Shown in pieces: positions 18,566 to 26,933 of a stretch of DNA of 64,000 nucleotides. The position numbers and the translations under genes were made by a program. Numbering within the stretch: the stretch's first letter is position 1; every line of letters begins with the position of its first letter. Where the stretch lies: assembly GCF_002000085.1 (NCBI RefSeq), contig NZ_MUZU01000011.1:94353-158352 (forward strand). The letters are read 5' to 3'. The stretch comes from Pseudocolwellia agarivorans. Lineage in GTDB: Bacteria > Pseudomonadota > Gammaproteobacteria > Enterobacterales > Alteromonadaceae. The notes under the pieces were generated by a model. It was not told where the DNA came from. It saw only the letters and a list, made by a program, of their open reading frames with translations, and did no database searches.

Positions 18566-18871
18566 ATGAAAATGATTTATACAAACGAAAATAACTTTCT
18601 TGTAAACAATGTAAAAAATCTTATTGAAGCTCAAAATATAAAAACCTTCATCAAAAATGAATTTGCACAAGGTGCTGTCGGTGAAGTTTCAGCTTTCGAT
18701 TCTTGGCCTGAAGTTTGGGTTTATGACGACGCTGACTTTGACCGTGCTGATGAAATAGCTAAAGCGTCACAAAAAACGATTAAAGCTGATGATTGGATTT
18801 GCCAACATTGCTCTGAAGAAAATGATCCTTCATTTGAAGTTTGTTGGAATTGTCAGGAAGAGAATGGTTAG
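18566..18871 (+). CDS. DUF2007-domain protein with C-terminal zinc ribbon
   Basis: The 101-residue protein has an N-terminal DUF2007 fold (about 1-70; ending WVYDDADFDRADEIAKAS), a PII-like ferredoxin-fold family of unknown role. A C-terminal RanBP2-type zinc ribbon follows (CQHC...CWNC, about 80-97). The start at 18566 has AGGTGA 9 nt upstream. Function is not known; the family is called putative signal transducing protein. A 14-bp palindrome CTCTTTTAAAAGAG (18539-18552) overlaps the ribosome site region. Confidence 0.85.
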   Translation: MKMIYTNENNFLVNNVKNLIEAQNIKTFIKNEFAQGAVGEVSAFDSWPEVWVYDDADFDRADEIAKASQKTIKADDWICQHCSEENDPSFEVCWNCQEENG

Positions 18872-18892
18872 AAATAAAGATATTTGAAGAAG

Positions 18893-18919
18893 AAAGTAAC
18901 TACAAACTGTAGTTACTTT
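18893..18919. terminator. Bidirectional terminator
   Basis: A perfect 12-bp stem (AAAGTAACTACA / TGTAGTTACTTT) with a 3-nt loop lies between the convergent DUF2007 gene and the gene ending at 18928. Confidence 0.8.
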
Positions 18920-18927
18920 AAATGAAA

Positions 18928-19641
18928 CTATTGCTCTGAATCCCCCACTTTGGGTAAAGGCTTTTTATCAATAACCTTAAAAGTGATTAAATCGACTAAC
19001 ATTGAATAAACCTCATTGTTATCAATAAATACAACAAAAAGATTCCCTTCTTCATTTAACTTTGATTCGACAATACGGTTATAACCCTCAATAATTTGTG
19101 TGTATCTAGAGCCATTCACTTCACTTAAAGCAAATGTACGTCGGTCTTTATTATCAAAAACACCATCATTATTAGTATCGTTATTTATCACTTCATAAGA
19201 TATTGCTTTAATCACTGATTTAGGGCTATTACCAAAACTCAGTAAACGAATCTCAGTAATCAATTGTTTTACCGACTTAAAAAGCCAACTCGATTCATTG
19301 GTATTACTGTTTATAAATACTATGTTTTTTGATCTTGTCGGGTTGTATTCATACATTGAAAAAGATTCAACTCTGCCTCTTTTATCAACATAAAGCTTTT
19401 CAGATTCTAAAGGAACATAATAAAAGCCAGTGTCCCCAATTATGTTCGGATATCCTAAACTCCATTTTTCTTCATCATCAGCATCTTCTGCAAGATTTAA
19501 AGTAGGAGGAGCAACTGTATCCTTTTTAAATAAAGGTTTACTCAACTGGTAAACAATTAATAAAGACCCCAGTATAATACCTACAAACAATATTAAACCG
19601 TTAAAATTCCAAATCCATTTAAAAACCTTGTCTGATTTCAT
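18928..19641 (-). CDS. Membrane-anchored protein of unknown function
   Basis: The frame opens further upstream (19758), but the likely start is the ATG at 19641 (MKSDKVFKWIWN), with AGGA about 8 nt before it, giving 237 residues. A single N-terminal transmembrane segment (about 14-34) is followed by a soluble, probably periplasmic domain. It contains NNDTNNDGVFDNKDRRTFAL, which resembles a calcium-binding dockerin/EF-like loop (DxNxDG), and a beta-rich tail. I do not recognise the family. The gene follows the small membrane protein gene at 19668 with a 26-bp gap, suggesting one operon. Confidence 0.75.
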   Translation of the reverse strand: MKSDKVFKWIWNFNGLILFVGIILGSLLIVYQLSKPLFKKDTVAPPTLNLAEDADDEEKWSLGYPNIIGDTGFYYVPLESEKLYVDKRGRVESFSMYEYNPTRSKNIVFINSNTNESSWLFKSVKQLITEIRLLSFGNSPKSVIKAISYEVINNDTNNDGVFDNKDRRTFALSEVNGSRYTQIIEGYNRIVESKLNEEGNLFVVFIDNNEVYSMLVDLITFKVIDKKPLPKVGDSEQ

Positions 19642-19667
19642 GCCATTCCTAATTAAGATAAATAAAC

Positions 19668-19973
19668 TTATACAACAAACACAACAATAGCAGCGGTTAC
19701 ACCTAAAACAGTATAGTGTGGCGCTCCGTTTGGTACTTTGTCTAACAACCAATAACAAACAAAAGCTAATGCAAATAATATCGCGCTGCCAATAAATACG
19801 CCCATTAACGGGTTACCCATGATTAAACCCGCTATGGCTAAAGGAATACTAAAAAGTAGCGCAGAAAAGTAAGCTTCTTTTTTAACTAAATACAATTTAT
19901 AAGAAAGCGCTAGCATAAGAATTTTTAAAATAAGAAATATCATAAATTTACCGTAATTATTTAAATAAACCAT
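19668..19973 (-). CDS. Small integral membrane protein, unknown
   Basis: The 101-residue protein has about three or four hydrophobic segments (about 11-28, 36-52, 54-74 and 85-101). The start could be MVYLNNYGKF at 19973 or the internal Met at residue 11 (MIFLILKILM). No domain is recognised. It precedes the membrane-anchored gene on the same strand, so the two may work together (inference). Confidence 0.6.
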   Translation of the reverse strand: MVYLNNYGKFMIFLILKILMLALSYKLYLVKKEAYFSALLFSIPLAIAGLIMGNPLMGVFIGSAILFALAFVCYWLLDKVPNGAPHYTVLGVTAAIVVFVV

Positions 19974-20032
19974 TACTGATGGTTTATTTTATATGAAAGA
20001 TAATGTGTGTTTTATCTGTAATGATTAAAGGA

Positions 20033-20446
20033 TTAGCTACCAGACACCATAACAATACGTTCTGCGGGTACTCGTAACTGCTGCATTAAATACACTTTAA
20101 ATGGTGCTTCGTAAGCTTGTTTATCGACTGCTTTTTGCATGCACAGTAACCATGCTTCACTTTCTGCAGGGCCTACCGACAAATGCTTATGCGCTAGTGG
20201 AATATTAATACCACCATAATGTTCAGCATAGAGCTTGGGGCCGCCAAGCCAACCTGATAAAAAATAGGTAAGCTTTTGTCGTGAGGCAGTTAAATCGGCA
20301 GGATGCATATCTCTAATGTTTTGAGATTCTTTAAAAGTAGCCATGTTCTGATAAAAGTCATCAACAAGTTGCGTTATGCCCGATAACTCCCCTGCCATTT
20401 TATAAGAATTATCGCCTACGCCGTATTCACAGCTTTTGTTATTCAT
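20033..20446 (-). CDS. Group II truncated haemoglobin
   Basis: The 137-residue globin belongs to the GlbO-like class II truncated family. The F-helix motif LAHKHLSVGPAESEAWL gives the proximal haem ligand as H86 by comparison with mycobacterial HbO, and W99 matches the conserved G8 Trp. SGWLGGPKLY is the usual class II E-F turn. Such proteins bind O2 or NO and serve in nitrosative or oxidative stress (family knowledge). The upstream 93-residue gene ends 43 bp before its start, so they may form a pair. Confidence 0.92.
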   Translation of the reverse strand: MNNKSCEYGVGDNSYKMAGELSGITQLVDDFYQNMATFKESQNIRDMHPADLTASRQKLTYFLSGWLGGPKLYAEHYGGINIPLAHKHLSVGPAESEAWLLCMQKAVDKQAYEAPFKVYLMQQLRVPAERIVMVSGS

Positions 20447-20489
20447 TATTACAACCTGTACCTAAAGCCTGTATCCAAAGAGGATAACG

Positions 20490-20771
20490 TTATAAAGATG
20501 AAACGCCTGATACTTCAAGTACCGTTTTAGCATTGGCTCGTTCAATAATTTTAACTAAAGCCGATTGAATCACTTCGCTTTCTCGCGCATCGTCTTTGCT
20601 GGTAAATTGTTCTTCTTGGGCTTTAGCACCTTCTTCTAACGTAAATTGAACCACAACTAAAGTGGCACAATCAGCACTTTCACCAAAATATTCTAAAGCT
20701 ATTTGTGGGTAACCTTTAAAGCCTGCTTTCACTAATTTAGCAATTCGTTTTTTAGCTTTGTCTACGTGCAT
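20490..20771 (-). CDS. Conserved small protein of unknown function
   Basis: This 93-residue soluble protein begins MHVDKAKKRIAKLVKAGFKG, with a basic N-terminus and an acidic middle (EEGAKAQEEQF). I do not recognise the family. It lies directly upstream of the truncated globin on the same strand (43-bp gap), and its codon use is like its neighbours. Confidence 0.6.
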   Translation of the reverse strand: MHVDKAKKRIAKLVKAGFKGYPQIALEYFGESADCATLVVVQFTLEEGAKAQEEQFTSKDDARESEVIQSALVKIIERANAKTVLEVSGVSSL

Positions 20772-20890
20772 GTTTATTTCCTGTATTTATAAATATGGGA
20801 TTCATATCAATTTATCTGAATAGTGTTAAAGATCAAAGAAATAATAAGCATCTCTTTGAATTTATTTCTTAATTTACATTAAACGTAACC

Positions 20891-21574
20891 TTATGATTTC
20901 TCGCCGCCACCAAACAACACTACTTCATGGTTGTCTAACCACAGCGGATACTTTGCCATAACTTTAGTAAACATAGGGCTTTGCAGGTAGCTATTCAGCC
21001 ATTGTCGTACTTTAGGATAAGGTGATTGTAAGTACCATTGGCGTTCTATACGAGCAAATTGTCGAATAAAAGGCAGTAACGCAATATCGGCTAAGCTTTC
21101 TTTTGGCCCCATTAAAAATGCACTGTTCGTTAAGCGCTGTTCTAATGTTTGAATAAAGCCTTCACAGGCTTGTCGACATTCTACTACGTTAGTTTCTTTA
21201 TAACGTTTGGCGCATTTGTAGGCTTCTATCGCTGTTTTAAATTCATGATCAAAGGTATGAATTAATGCGAGCATTTCAGTTAATGCCGATTCACGTTCTC
21301 TTAATAATAAATTATTAGGATCTGTTTCATGCAACGCCCACAGCATTACGTCTAGGCTTTCTTCGATAACACGATTATTTTCGTTGGGTAAAACTATAAC
21401 CGGCACCGTTCCTTTAGGTGATACTGCTATCATTTCTGGTGGTTTATTACTTAGCACTAAATCTCGCAACAATACCGTTTGCTTAGCTTTAAAAATAGCA
21501 ATACGAGCACGCATAGCATAAGGACAATTTCTTAATGAATATAAAATAGGAAGATCGGAGTGATTATTAGCCAT
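20891..21574 (-). CDS. Glutathione S-transferase family protein
   Basis: The 227-residue protein has an N-terminal thioredoxin fold (about 8-85) with the CPYA motif (C18 in RNCPYAMRARIA) and the cis-Pro segment KGTVPVIV. An all-helical C-terminal domain follows (about 100-220). The Cys rather than Ser/Tyr active site suggests an omega/SspA-like or glutaredoxin-like enzyme. The substrate cannot be read from sequence. Confidence 0.88.
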   Translation of the reverse strand: MANNHSDLPILYSLRNCPYAMRARIAIFKAKQTVLLRDLVLSNKPPEMIAVSPKGTVPVIVLPNENNRVIEESLDVMLWALHETDPNNLLLRERESALTEMLALIHTFDHEFKTAIEAYKCAKRYKETNVVECRQACEGFIQTLEQRLTNSAFLMGPKESLADIALLPFIRQFARIERQWYLQSPYPKVRQWLNSYLQSPMFTKVMAKYPLWLDNHEVVLFGGGEKS

Positions 21575-21706
21575 AGATTTTTAATTTATACCTAGAAATA
21601 GCGATGAAATGCGTTTTAACTATTTTAACGGTATTCAACAGCTAAATATATGCGTAAAATCTCCCCTTTAAAATTTAACCGCCTTAATATTGGCTAAAGT
21701 TGAGAA

Positions 21707-24013
21707 ATGAGTCCTAAAATAGAATTGTTAGCGCCAGGTGGCGACATAGATGCGATAAAAGCGGCAATAATTGCTGGAGCCGATGCGGTTTATTGTGGTT
21801 TAGACACCTTTAATGCGCGTAACCGTGCGGCTAATATTTCTTTTGATGAGCTTGTAGGTTGTATTCGACTTGCACACCAGTACGAATGCCAAATATTTTT
21901 AACATTAAACATTATTATATTAGAACGTGAATTTAAGTCGTTAGCCAAGTTATTAAGCAAACTGGCCAATACCACATTAGACGGTGTTATCGTTCAAGAT
22001 TTAGGTTTGTTGTATATTTTAAAAAAGCATTTTCCTACGTTAGATATTCATGCTTCTACGCAATTAACAACACATAATATTGGTCAAATTCCTTTCCTTA
22101 AAAAGCTAGGCGCTTCTCGTGTTAACTTATCAAGAGAGTTAAATTTAAAAGAAATTACGGCAATTACTCAAGTGAGCCAAGATCAAGACGTGCTTACTGA
22201 AGTATTTGTACACGGTTCTTTATGTGTCGCTTTCTCGGGCTTATGTTATTCAACGTCAGCCAGTGTAGGTAATTCAGGCAACCGTGGTCGATGTAGTCAA
22301 GCGTGTCGCGAAGAATACAAACCGACTGAATCGGGTAATAAATTTCCGTTAAATATAAAAGACAACTCAGCTTTCTTCGACTTACCCGCATTAATTGATG
22401 CAGGCGTTCATTCATTTAAAGTTGAAGGTCGCATTAAAGGCGCAAGTTACGTACATACGGTAATTGATAGCTTTCGTAAGCAAATAGATGGTTTTGTAGA
22501 AACAGGTGAATTATTAGAAGACGGCGAACGTCTTTATAAAGTGTTCAACCGTGACTTTTCAAACGCCTTTTTACGTGGTGATTTAAATCAATCGATGTTT
22601 ATTGAAAACCCTCGTGATAATTCTAAATACCATGCGGTAGATAAAAGTAACGCCATTTCAGTTGTACAAATTCATGAAGTTGAAGAAAAACTCAGTGCTG
22701 AGAAAGAAGAAATTAACACTTCAGTATTTGAAAAAATTAAGCATTTGAGTATAGATAAACGCCCTTTATCTCTTATATTTACAGGTAACGAAGGCAAGCC
22801 ATTAACCCTTACGGTAAAAACAGAAGGCTATGGTGAAGGCAAAGCATTAACTGAAGAACAAACCTTTGTTTTACATTCAACTAACCTGTTAGTCGCAAGT
22901 GATAAAAACTGTATTGACAAAGCCGCTATCGAAAAACGCTTTAAAGGTTTTAACAACGCTGAATTTAACTTAATTGAATTAAATTGCGATGCGATTGAAA
23001 CGGGTTTAAATATTCCATTTAAAGATCTTACCGCGTTAAAAAATGAGTTGTCTTCGTTACTAAACGATAACTCACCTGTTCATCCTGAAGTGATTTTACC
23101 TAAATTAGCACGCCATGCTAAAACGCCTAATGATAAGTATAAAGCTAAGCTGTCTATTTTAATTTGTGACGATACCGATTTAGATCTTGCCAACGTAACA
23201 GATGCAGACATTTACTTTAAACTACCAGACGCTTACAAACGTGGTTGTACTAAATATGTGAGCTTTTTTAATGAAAACCCTCGCCTTATCCCGTGGTTTC
23301 CATCGGTATTAATTGGTAAAGATTACGACGTAGCATTAAATATTTTAGAGCAAGTTAAACCTAAGCTTATTGTGACCAACAACACTGGTATTGCAAACCG
23401 AGCGTCTGAGCTAGGTATTAAGTGGATAGCTGGGCCTTTCTTAAATACAACTAACTCTTATGCGCTATTAGCCATGAAAGAAACATTTAATTGTGACGGC
23501 GCATTTATTTCAAACGAAATAAACTACCAACAAATGAAAACCATTGCTCGCCCTGAAAACTTTAAGTTGTTTTACAGTATTTACCACCCTATTTTGTTAA
23601 TGACCAGCAGACAGTGTTTTTTCCAACAAAGTGTAGGTTGTGAAAAACCACGTATTGATAACGGTTGTATGCTTTCTTGCGATAAATCTACCAGCATAAC
23701 TAACCTTAAAGGTGTTTCGTTTGCTATTGATAAACAAAAAGCAGGCTACCCAAGCATTTATAACAATGACCAGTTTTTAAACATGGAAATTATTAATGAC
23801 CTAGCTGATTTGTTTGATGGCTTTATGATTGACTTAACCAATATTGGTTCTGGCGATAAAGAAACACCAGACAAAGCGGTACTGATTGAGCAGTTTGAAG
23901 CCTTACTAAAAGTAGATAAAAGCGAAAGTGCTGACGGACAAGTACGCATTCAGCAAGCGTTAAATCAATTAATCCCTGAATCAACTAACGTGCAATACCA
24001 TAACGGGCTTTAG
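21707..24013 (+). CDS. U32-family peptidase-like protein (RlhA-type)
   Basis: The 768-residue protein has the U32 TIM-barrel start (IELLAPGGDIDAIKAAI) and the U32 signature EVFVHGSLCVAFSGLCYS (about 164-181). An extended C-terminal region follows, with further cysteines (RQCFFQQSVGCEKPR, NGCMLSCDK) that could hold an iron-sulfur cluster. Related U32 proteins hydroxylate RNA (RlhA makes 5-hydroxycytidine in 23S rRNA in E. coli), so this is a better guess than protease. The E. coli homologue is about 650 residues, so this form is longer. It ends in a convergent terminator. Confidence 0.85.
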   Translation: MSPKIELLAPGGDIDAIKAAIIAGADAVYCGLDTFNARNRAANISFDELVGCIRLAHQYECQIFLTLNIIILEREFKSLAKLLSKLANTTLDGVIVQDLGLLYILKKHFPTLDIHASTQLTTHNIGQIPFLKKLGASRVNLSRELNLKEITAITQVSQDQDVLTEVFVHGSLCVAFSGLCYSTSASVGNSGNRGRCSQACREEYKPTESGNKFPLNIKDNSAFFDLPALIDAGVHSFKVEGRIKGASYVHTVIDSFRKQIDGFVETGELLEDGERLYKVFNRDFSNAFLRGDLNQSMFIENPRDNSKYHAVDKSNAISVVQIHEVEEKLSAEKEEINTSVFEKIKHLSIDKRPLSLIFTGNEGKPLTLTVKTEGYGEGKALTEEQTFVLHSTNLLVASDKNCIDKAAIEKRFKGFNNAEFNLIELNCDAIETGLNIPFKDLTALKNELSSLLNDNSPVHPEVILPKLARHAKTPNDKYKAKLSILICDDTDLDLANVTDADIYFKLPDAYKRGCTKYVSFFNENPRLIPWFPSVLIGKDYDVALNILEQVKPKLIVTNNTGIANRASELGIKWIAGPFLNTTNSYALLAMKETFNCDGAFISNEINYQQMKTIARPENFKLFYSIYHPILLMTSRQCFFQQSVGCEKPRIDNGCMLSCDKSTSITNLKGVSFAIDKQKAGYPSIYNNDQFLNMEIINDLADLFDGFMIDLTNIGSGDKETPDKAVLIEQFEALLKVDKSESADGQVRIQQALNQLIPESTNVQYHNGL

Positions 24014-24028
24014 ATTAAGGTATTAACA

Positions 24029-24059
24029 ATGAGCGTTTATTTTACAAATAAACGCTCAT
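24029..24059. terminator. Bidirectional terminator
   Basis: A perfect 13-bp stem (ATGAGCGTTTATT / AATAAACGCTCAT) with a 5-nt loop lies between the convergent U32 gene and the cysteine-rich protein gene. Confidence 0.85.
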
Positions 24060-24062
24060 AAT

Positions 24063-24470
24063 CTACTCCATCTCACACATGGCTGGTTTTCCACCAGTTA
24101 CAGAGCAATTAAATCCAGGCTCACAATACCCTTCTGCATTGCTATATTTACAACCAGCTTTTATTTCGCAGCTTTTCATTTGTTCGTAATTAATTGGAGC
24201 AGAATGACTTTTAGCTGAATTGTTTTCAATTAGAGTATCCGTAGGAAATAAAGTCCATTGGGTAAAACCTTGTTCGCAAGTGTTTTTAGCCATATCACAG
24301 CTATAGGTATTTTCGCTTATATAATTTAAGGTGCATTGGCTACTGGTTAAGCAATGTGCTTCTGATAGGCTTTGGCAATCAGCTTCTTCAGCGAGGGTTT
24401 GTGTGGAACAGAATATAATAAGAGTAACGATAAAATACTGAACAGTAGACGAATTGAACATAATTAACAT
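24063..24470 (-). CDS. Secreted cysteine-rich protein, unknown
   Basis: The 135-residue protein has a signal peptide (about 1-27, ending TQTLA) and about ten cysteines in the mature part, an even number that fits disulfides. The spacing (CQSLSEAHCLTSSQC, CEIKAGCKYSNAEGYC) suggests a small repeated disulfide fold. No family is recognised. The start overlaps the VOC gene stop (ATGTTAA), so the two are translationally coupled. An internal Met at residue 4 is an alternative start. Confidence 0.65.
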   Translation of the reverse strand: MLIMFNSSTVQYFIVTLIIFCSTQTLAEEADCQSLSEAHCLTSSQCTLNYISENTYSCDMAKNTCEQGFTQWTLFPTDTLIENNSAKSHSAPINYEQMKSCEIKAGCKYSNAEGYCEPGFNCSVTGGKPAMCEME

Positions 24471-24820
24471 GATGCTTTGTTAAGTTCCGTTACGTGCCAA
24501 AGCTCGCCTGACGGCCCCCATAAATAAATAACTTTGCCCCAAGGCTCTACTTTAATCGGTTCGTATTTAATATCAAAGCCTTTCAAGTGTGAAATTACTT
24601 GAAAGGCTTCATTTATATCTACAACAGAAAGTTGCAACATTAACTGAGTATTTAATACTTGGTTATATGTTTTTTGCAAAAAGAAGGTGCAACCACCGTT
24701 CTCAAAAATAGAGAGTTCTTCGGTAGCATAATCCATTTTAAAACCCAGATCCTGATAAAAAGATTGTGATACCTCGTAATTGTTACTGGATATAAACACT
24801 CTAATATCATCAATTTTCAT
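24464..24820 (-). CDS. VOC/glyoxalase-fold protein
   Basis: The 118-residue single-domain protein has the vicinal oxygen chelate pattern (start VFISSNNYEVSQSFYQDLGF, end WGPSGELWHVTE). Such small proteins may be lyases, dioxygenases or binding proteins. The metal ligands are not clear enough to assign an activity. It shares an overlapping start/stop with the cysteine-rich secreted protein. Confidence 0.8.
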   Translation of the reverse strand: MKIDDIRVFISSNNYEVSQSFYQDLGFKMDYATEELSIFENGGCTFFLQKTYNQVLNTQLMLQLSVVDINEAFQVISHLKGFDIKYEPIKVEPWGKVIYLWGPSGELWHVTELNKASC

Positions 24821-24858
24821 AGCAGGTAGTTAACTTACATTATATTTTCGGTATTGTA

Positions 24859-24898
24859 TTAAACCAGCAATAGAAGTATTTATCTATTACTGGTTTAA
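24859..24898 (-). terminator. Hairpin terminator of the CENTR sulfatase gene
   Basis: A 15-bp stem (TTAAACCAGCAATAG / CTATTACTGGTTTAA, one G-U pair in the minus-strand RNA) with a 10-nt loop lies 17 bp after the stop at 24915. Confidence 0.75.
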
Positions 24899-24914
24899 TA
24901 ACTTAATTAACGAA

Positions 24915-26750
24915 TTAATTCACCTTAAATACCTTTGACGCTGAAATACCTGTTTTGCTATAAGGTTGAGCTGTATTAGCCGCTAATGGATCTGCATCAT
25001 CCCAAGAATAAATACTAATTTCAGCTACCCCTTGTTTATGAGCCGTTATTTCTCCAAACTTGTTAACGGATAATACTTCTGGATTGCTCGATTCCCATAT
25101 CAAACCTTTACGTTTTGCTTGCTCTGGTAATACTACACCTTGCAAGATAAGGGTTTCATTTATATTTAATGTCGTTTTATGACTATTAATAGCTAGCGTT
25201 TTAACGGATATAAGCTTGTTTTCATCAAGCACTTTCCCTAATTCGTTATAAGCTTGTTGCTGTTCAGGCGTTAAATTAGTTAAGTTTAATCCGCTATAGC
25301 GTTTTACTTTCCATTTACGCTCTATAAAACGAGCTCCTTCACGTTCCAATAAATCAGTTCTTAAATCAAAAAAACGTCCTTCTGGAAAATCTTTATCTGG
25401 TGCGTAACGTTTAAAGTGTTTGTTAAAAGCGTAACGTAATACAACATCTTTATTTTGGTATTTACTGTTACCTATATACCAAGTGTGAATGGTTTTTCTC
25501 GGTTCTCCGGCAGCTCCTTTTGCTTGTTCCCAAAAACTAATACCATCTAGCTGTTCAGGGTTAGCAATTTCGATTCCTGCAGCTTGAGCAATGGTTGGAT
25601 AAATATCAGTTAAATTAACTAAGCCTTTATAACTACGGTAACTACCGTCCTTACTTGCAGGTACCACATTCGGATAATTAATCACTAACGGGACGTGTAA
25701 ACCATTATCTGCATTGCCACCTTTACGCCCTGGGTAAATAGAATTATCAGGCAATACATGACCAAAAGTTTCTTTCGTGCCATTGTCCCCCATTACCACA
25801 ATTAAGGTGTTGTCTCTTACTCCGGCTTCGTCAAGTTTAGCAACGACTTGCCCAATCAACTTATCCATATACTCGATCATATCGGGGAAGTAACGTCGAT
25901 CATCGCCACCTTTATTGTTGTATTCAGCTTTTTCACTAAAGTTATCGAAAATTGCATGCGGTTGAGTGTCAGGTGTAGGTTTGTGATCGTCATGCACTAA
26001 CATCATCGGATAATATAAAAAGAAGGGTTTATCTTTGTTTTTATCAATAAATTTTAAAGCATCACGGTTAACAATATCAGGCCCGTACCATCTTCTACCG
26101 GTTTCAGGATCTAAGTCAGTTCTTCCCTGATAATTAGTAACCTTACCGTTAACCACAAGGTTAGGATTTATAAAACGCTGACCTTCAGTGACTACATCAA
26201 ATGCGGTGTAATCGTCCCAACCAAATTCAGATATATAATCCTTACCTGCAACTTGTTTATCACCACGTGTTTGTTTCCATTTACCGTAAAGCCCTGTTAC
26301 GTAACCGGCCTTTTTAAAGGCATCGCCAAAAGTAATGTCTGATCTATGTTGTGATTTAGGTTGAAGGTAGTTTCTGTCGTTATTTTTACCACTCATTAAT
26401 GCGATACGCGTGTTTTCGCAGATGGGGTAAGCAAAGGCGTGATCAACACGTAAGCCCGCTTTAGCTAAGCTATCAATATTAGGCGTGCTAAATTCTCTGT
26501 TGGTAAATAAGCCATCGTATGAATGCAAGCGATTAGCGCCATACGCTGTTACGCCATAATGACTTAAATCATCAATAAGAATAAGGACTACATTAGTATA
26601 GTCAGCCTTGTGATCTGTTAAGTGCTGTAATGCGATTTGAGGCTTTGACTTATCTGAATCAACAATATTGTTAACTTGTTCATCCTTATTATGAACACAG
26701 GCAGACAGAAGGATACAAAGCGTTACTCCTAAACCTAATTTAATTGTCAT
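24915..26750 (-). CDS. Sulfatase-like lipoprotein with unusual active-site motif and Big2-like tail
   Basis: The 611-residue protein is read from the ATG at 26750, which has GGA at a good distance; an ATG 12 nt earlier lacks a ribosome site. The lipobox is LLSAC (C18). The metal pair is D60-D61. The formylglycine position reads C111-E-N-T-R instead of CxPSR or CxAxR, and the usual GKWHLG reads GKWKQT. The rest of the S1 sulfatase body is recognisable (MGDNGTKETFGH). Residues about 540-611 form a bacterial Ig-like (Big2) domain (WESSNPEVLSVNKFGEITA). It should act on a sulfated glycan, but the altered motif makes activity uncertain. Confidence 0.85.
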   Translation of the reverse strand: MTIKLGLGVTLCILLSACVHNKDEQVNNIVDSDKSKPQIALQHLTDHKADYTNVVLILIDDLSHYGVTAYGANRLHSYDGLFTNREFSTPNIDSLAKAGLRVDHAFAYPICENTRIALMSGKNNDRNYLQPKSQHRSDITFGDAFKKAGYVTGLYGKWKQTRGDKQVAGKDYISEFGWDDYTAFDVVTEGQRFINPNLVVNGKVTNYQGRTDLDPETGRRWYGPDIVNRDALKFIDKNKDKPFFLYYPMMLVHDDHKPTPDTQPHAIFDNFSEKAEYNNKGGDDRRYFPDMIEYMDKLIGQVVAKLDEAGVRDNTLIVVMGDNGTKETFGHVLPDNSIYPGRKGGNADNGLHVPLVINYPNVVPASKDGSYRSYKGLVNLTDIYPTIAQAAGIEIANPEQLDGISFWEQAKGAAGEPRKTIHTWYIGNSKYQNKDVVLRYAFNKHFKRYAPDKDFPEGRFFDLRTDLLEREGARFIERKWKVKRYSGLNLTNLTPEQQQAYNELGKVLDENKLISVKTLAINSHKTTLNINETLILQGVVLPEQAKRKGLIWESSNPEVLSVNKFGEITAHKQGVAEISIYSWDDADPLAANTAQPYSKTGISASKVFKVN

Positions 26751-26805
26751 ATTATTTTCCATTAACTATTTTTAGTTATCGTTTGAATTACATTGATATT
26801 ATTTT

Positions 26806-26819
26806 TATAAAACGTTTCA
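26806..26819. promoter_or_regulatory. Candidate LacI-type operator upstream of the CENTR sulfatase
   Basis: TAAAACGTTTCA (minus strand TGAAACGTTTTA) is an imperfect palindrome with the same AAACGTTT core as the perfect site at 10686-10697. It lies about 56 bp upstream of the start, in a promoter position. Two half-matching sites in one window are weak evidence for one shared regulator. Confidence 0.4.
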
Positions 26820-26875
26820 GTAAATTGAGTTCGTGGATACAAACGTCATAAGATATAGTGTACGAAGATAAAGTA

Positions 26876-26904
26876 GCACAACATAAAGTCTCATTATGTT
26901 GTGC
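26876..26904 (-). terminator. Hairpin terminator of the GH16 gene
   Basis: A perfect 11-bp stem (GCACAACATAA / TTATGTTGTGC) with a 7-nt loop lies 29 bp after the GH16 stop at 26934. Confidence 0.75.
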
Positions 26905-26933
26905 ATATAAAGTTGATTGACAAAAAGTCGAAC

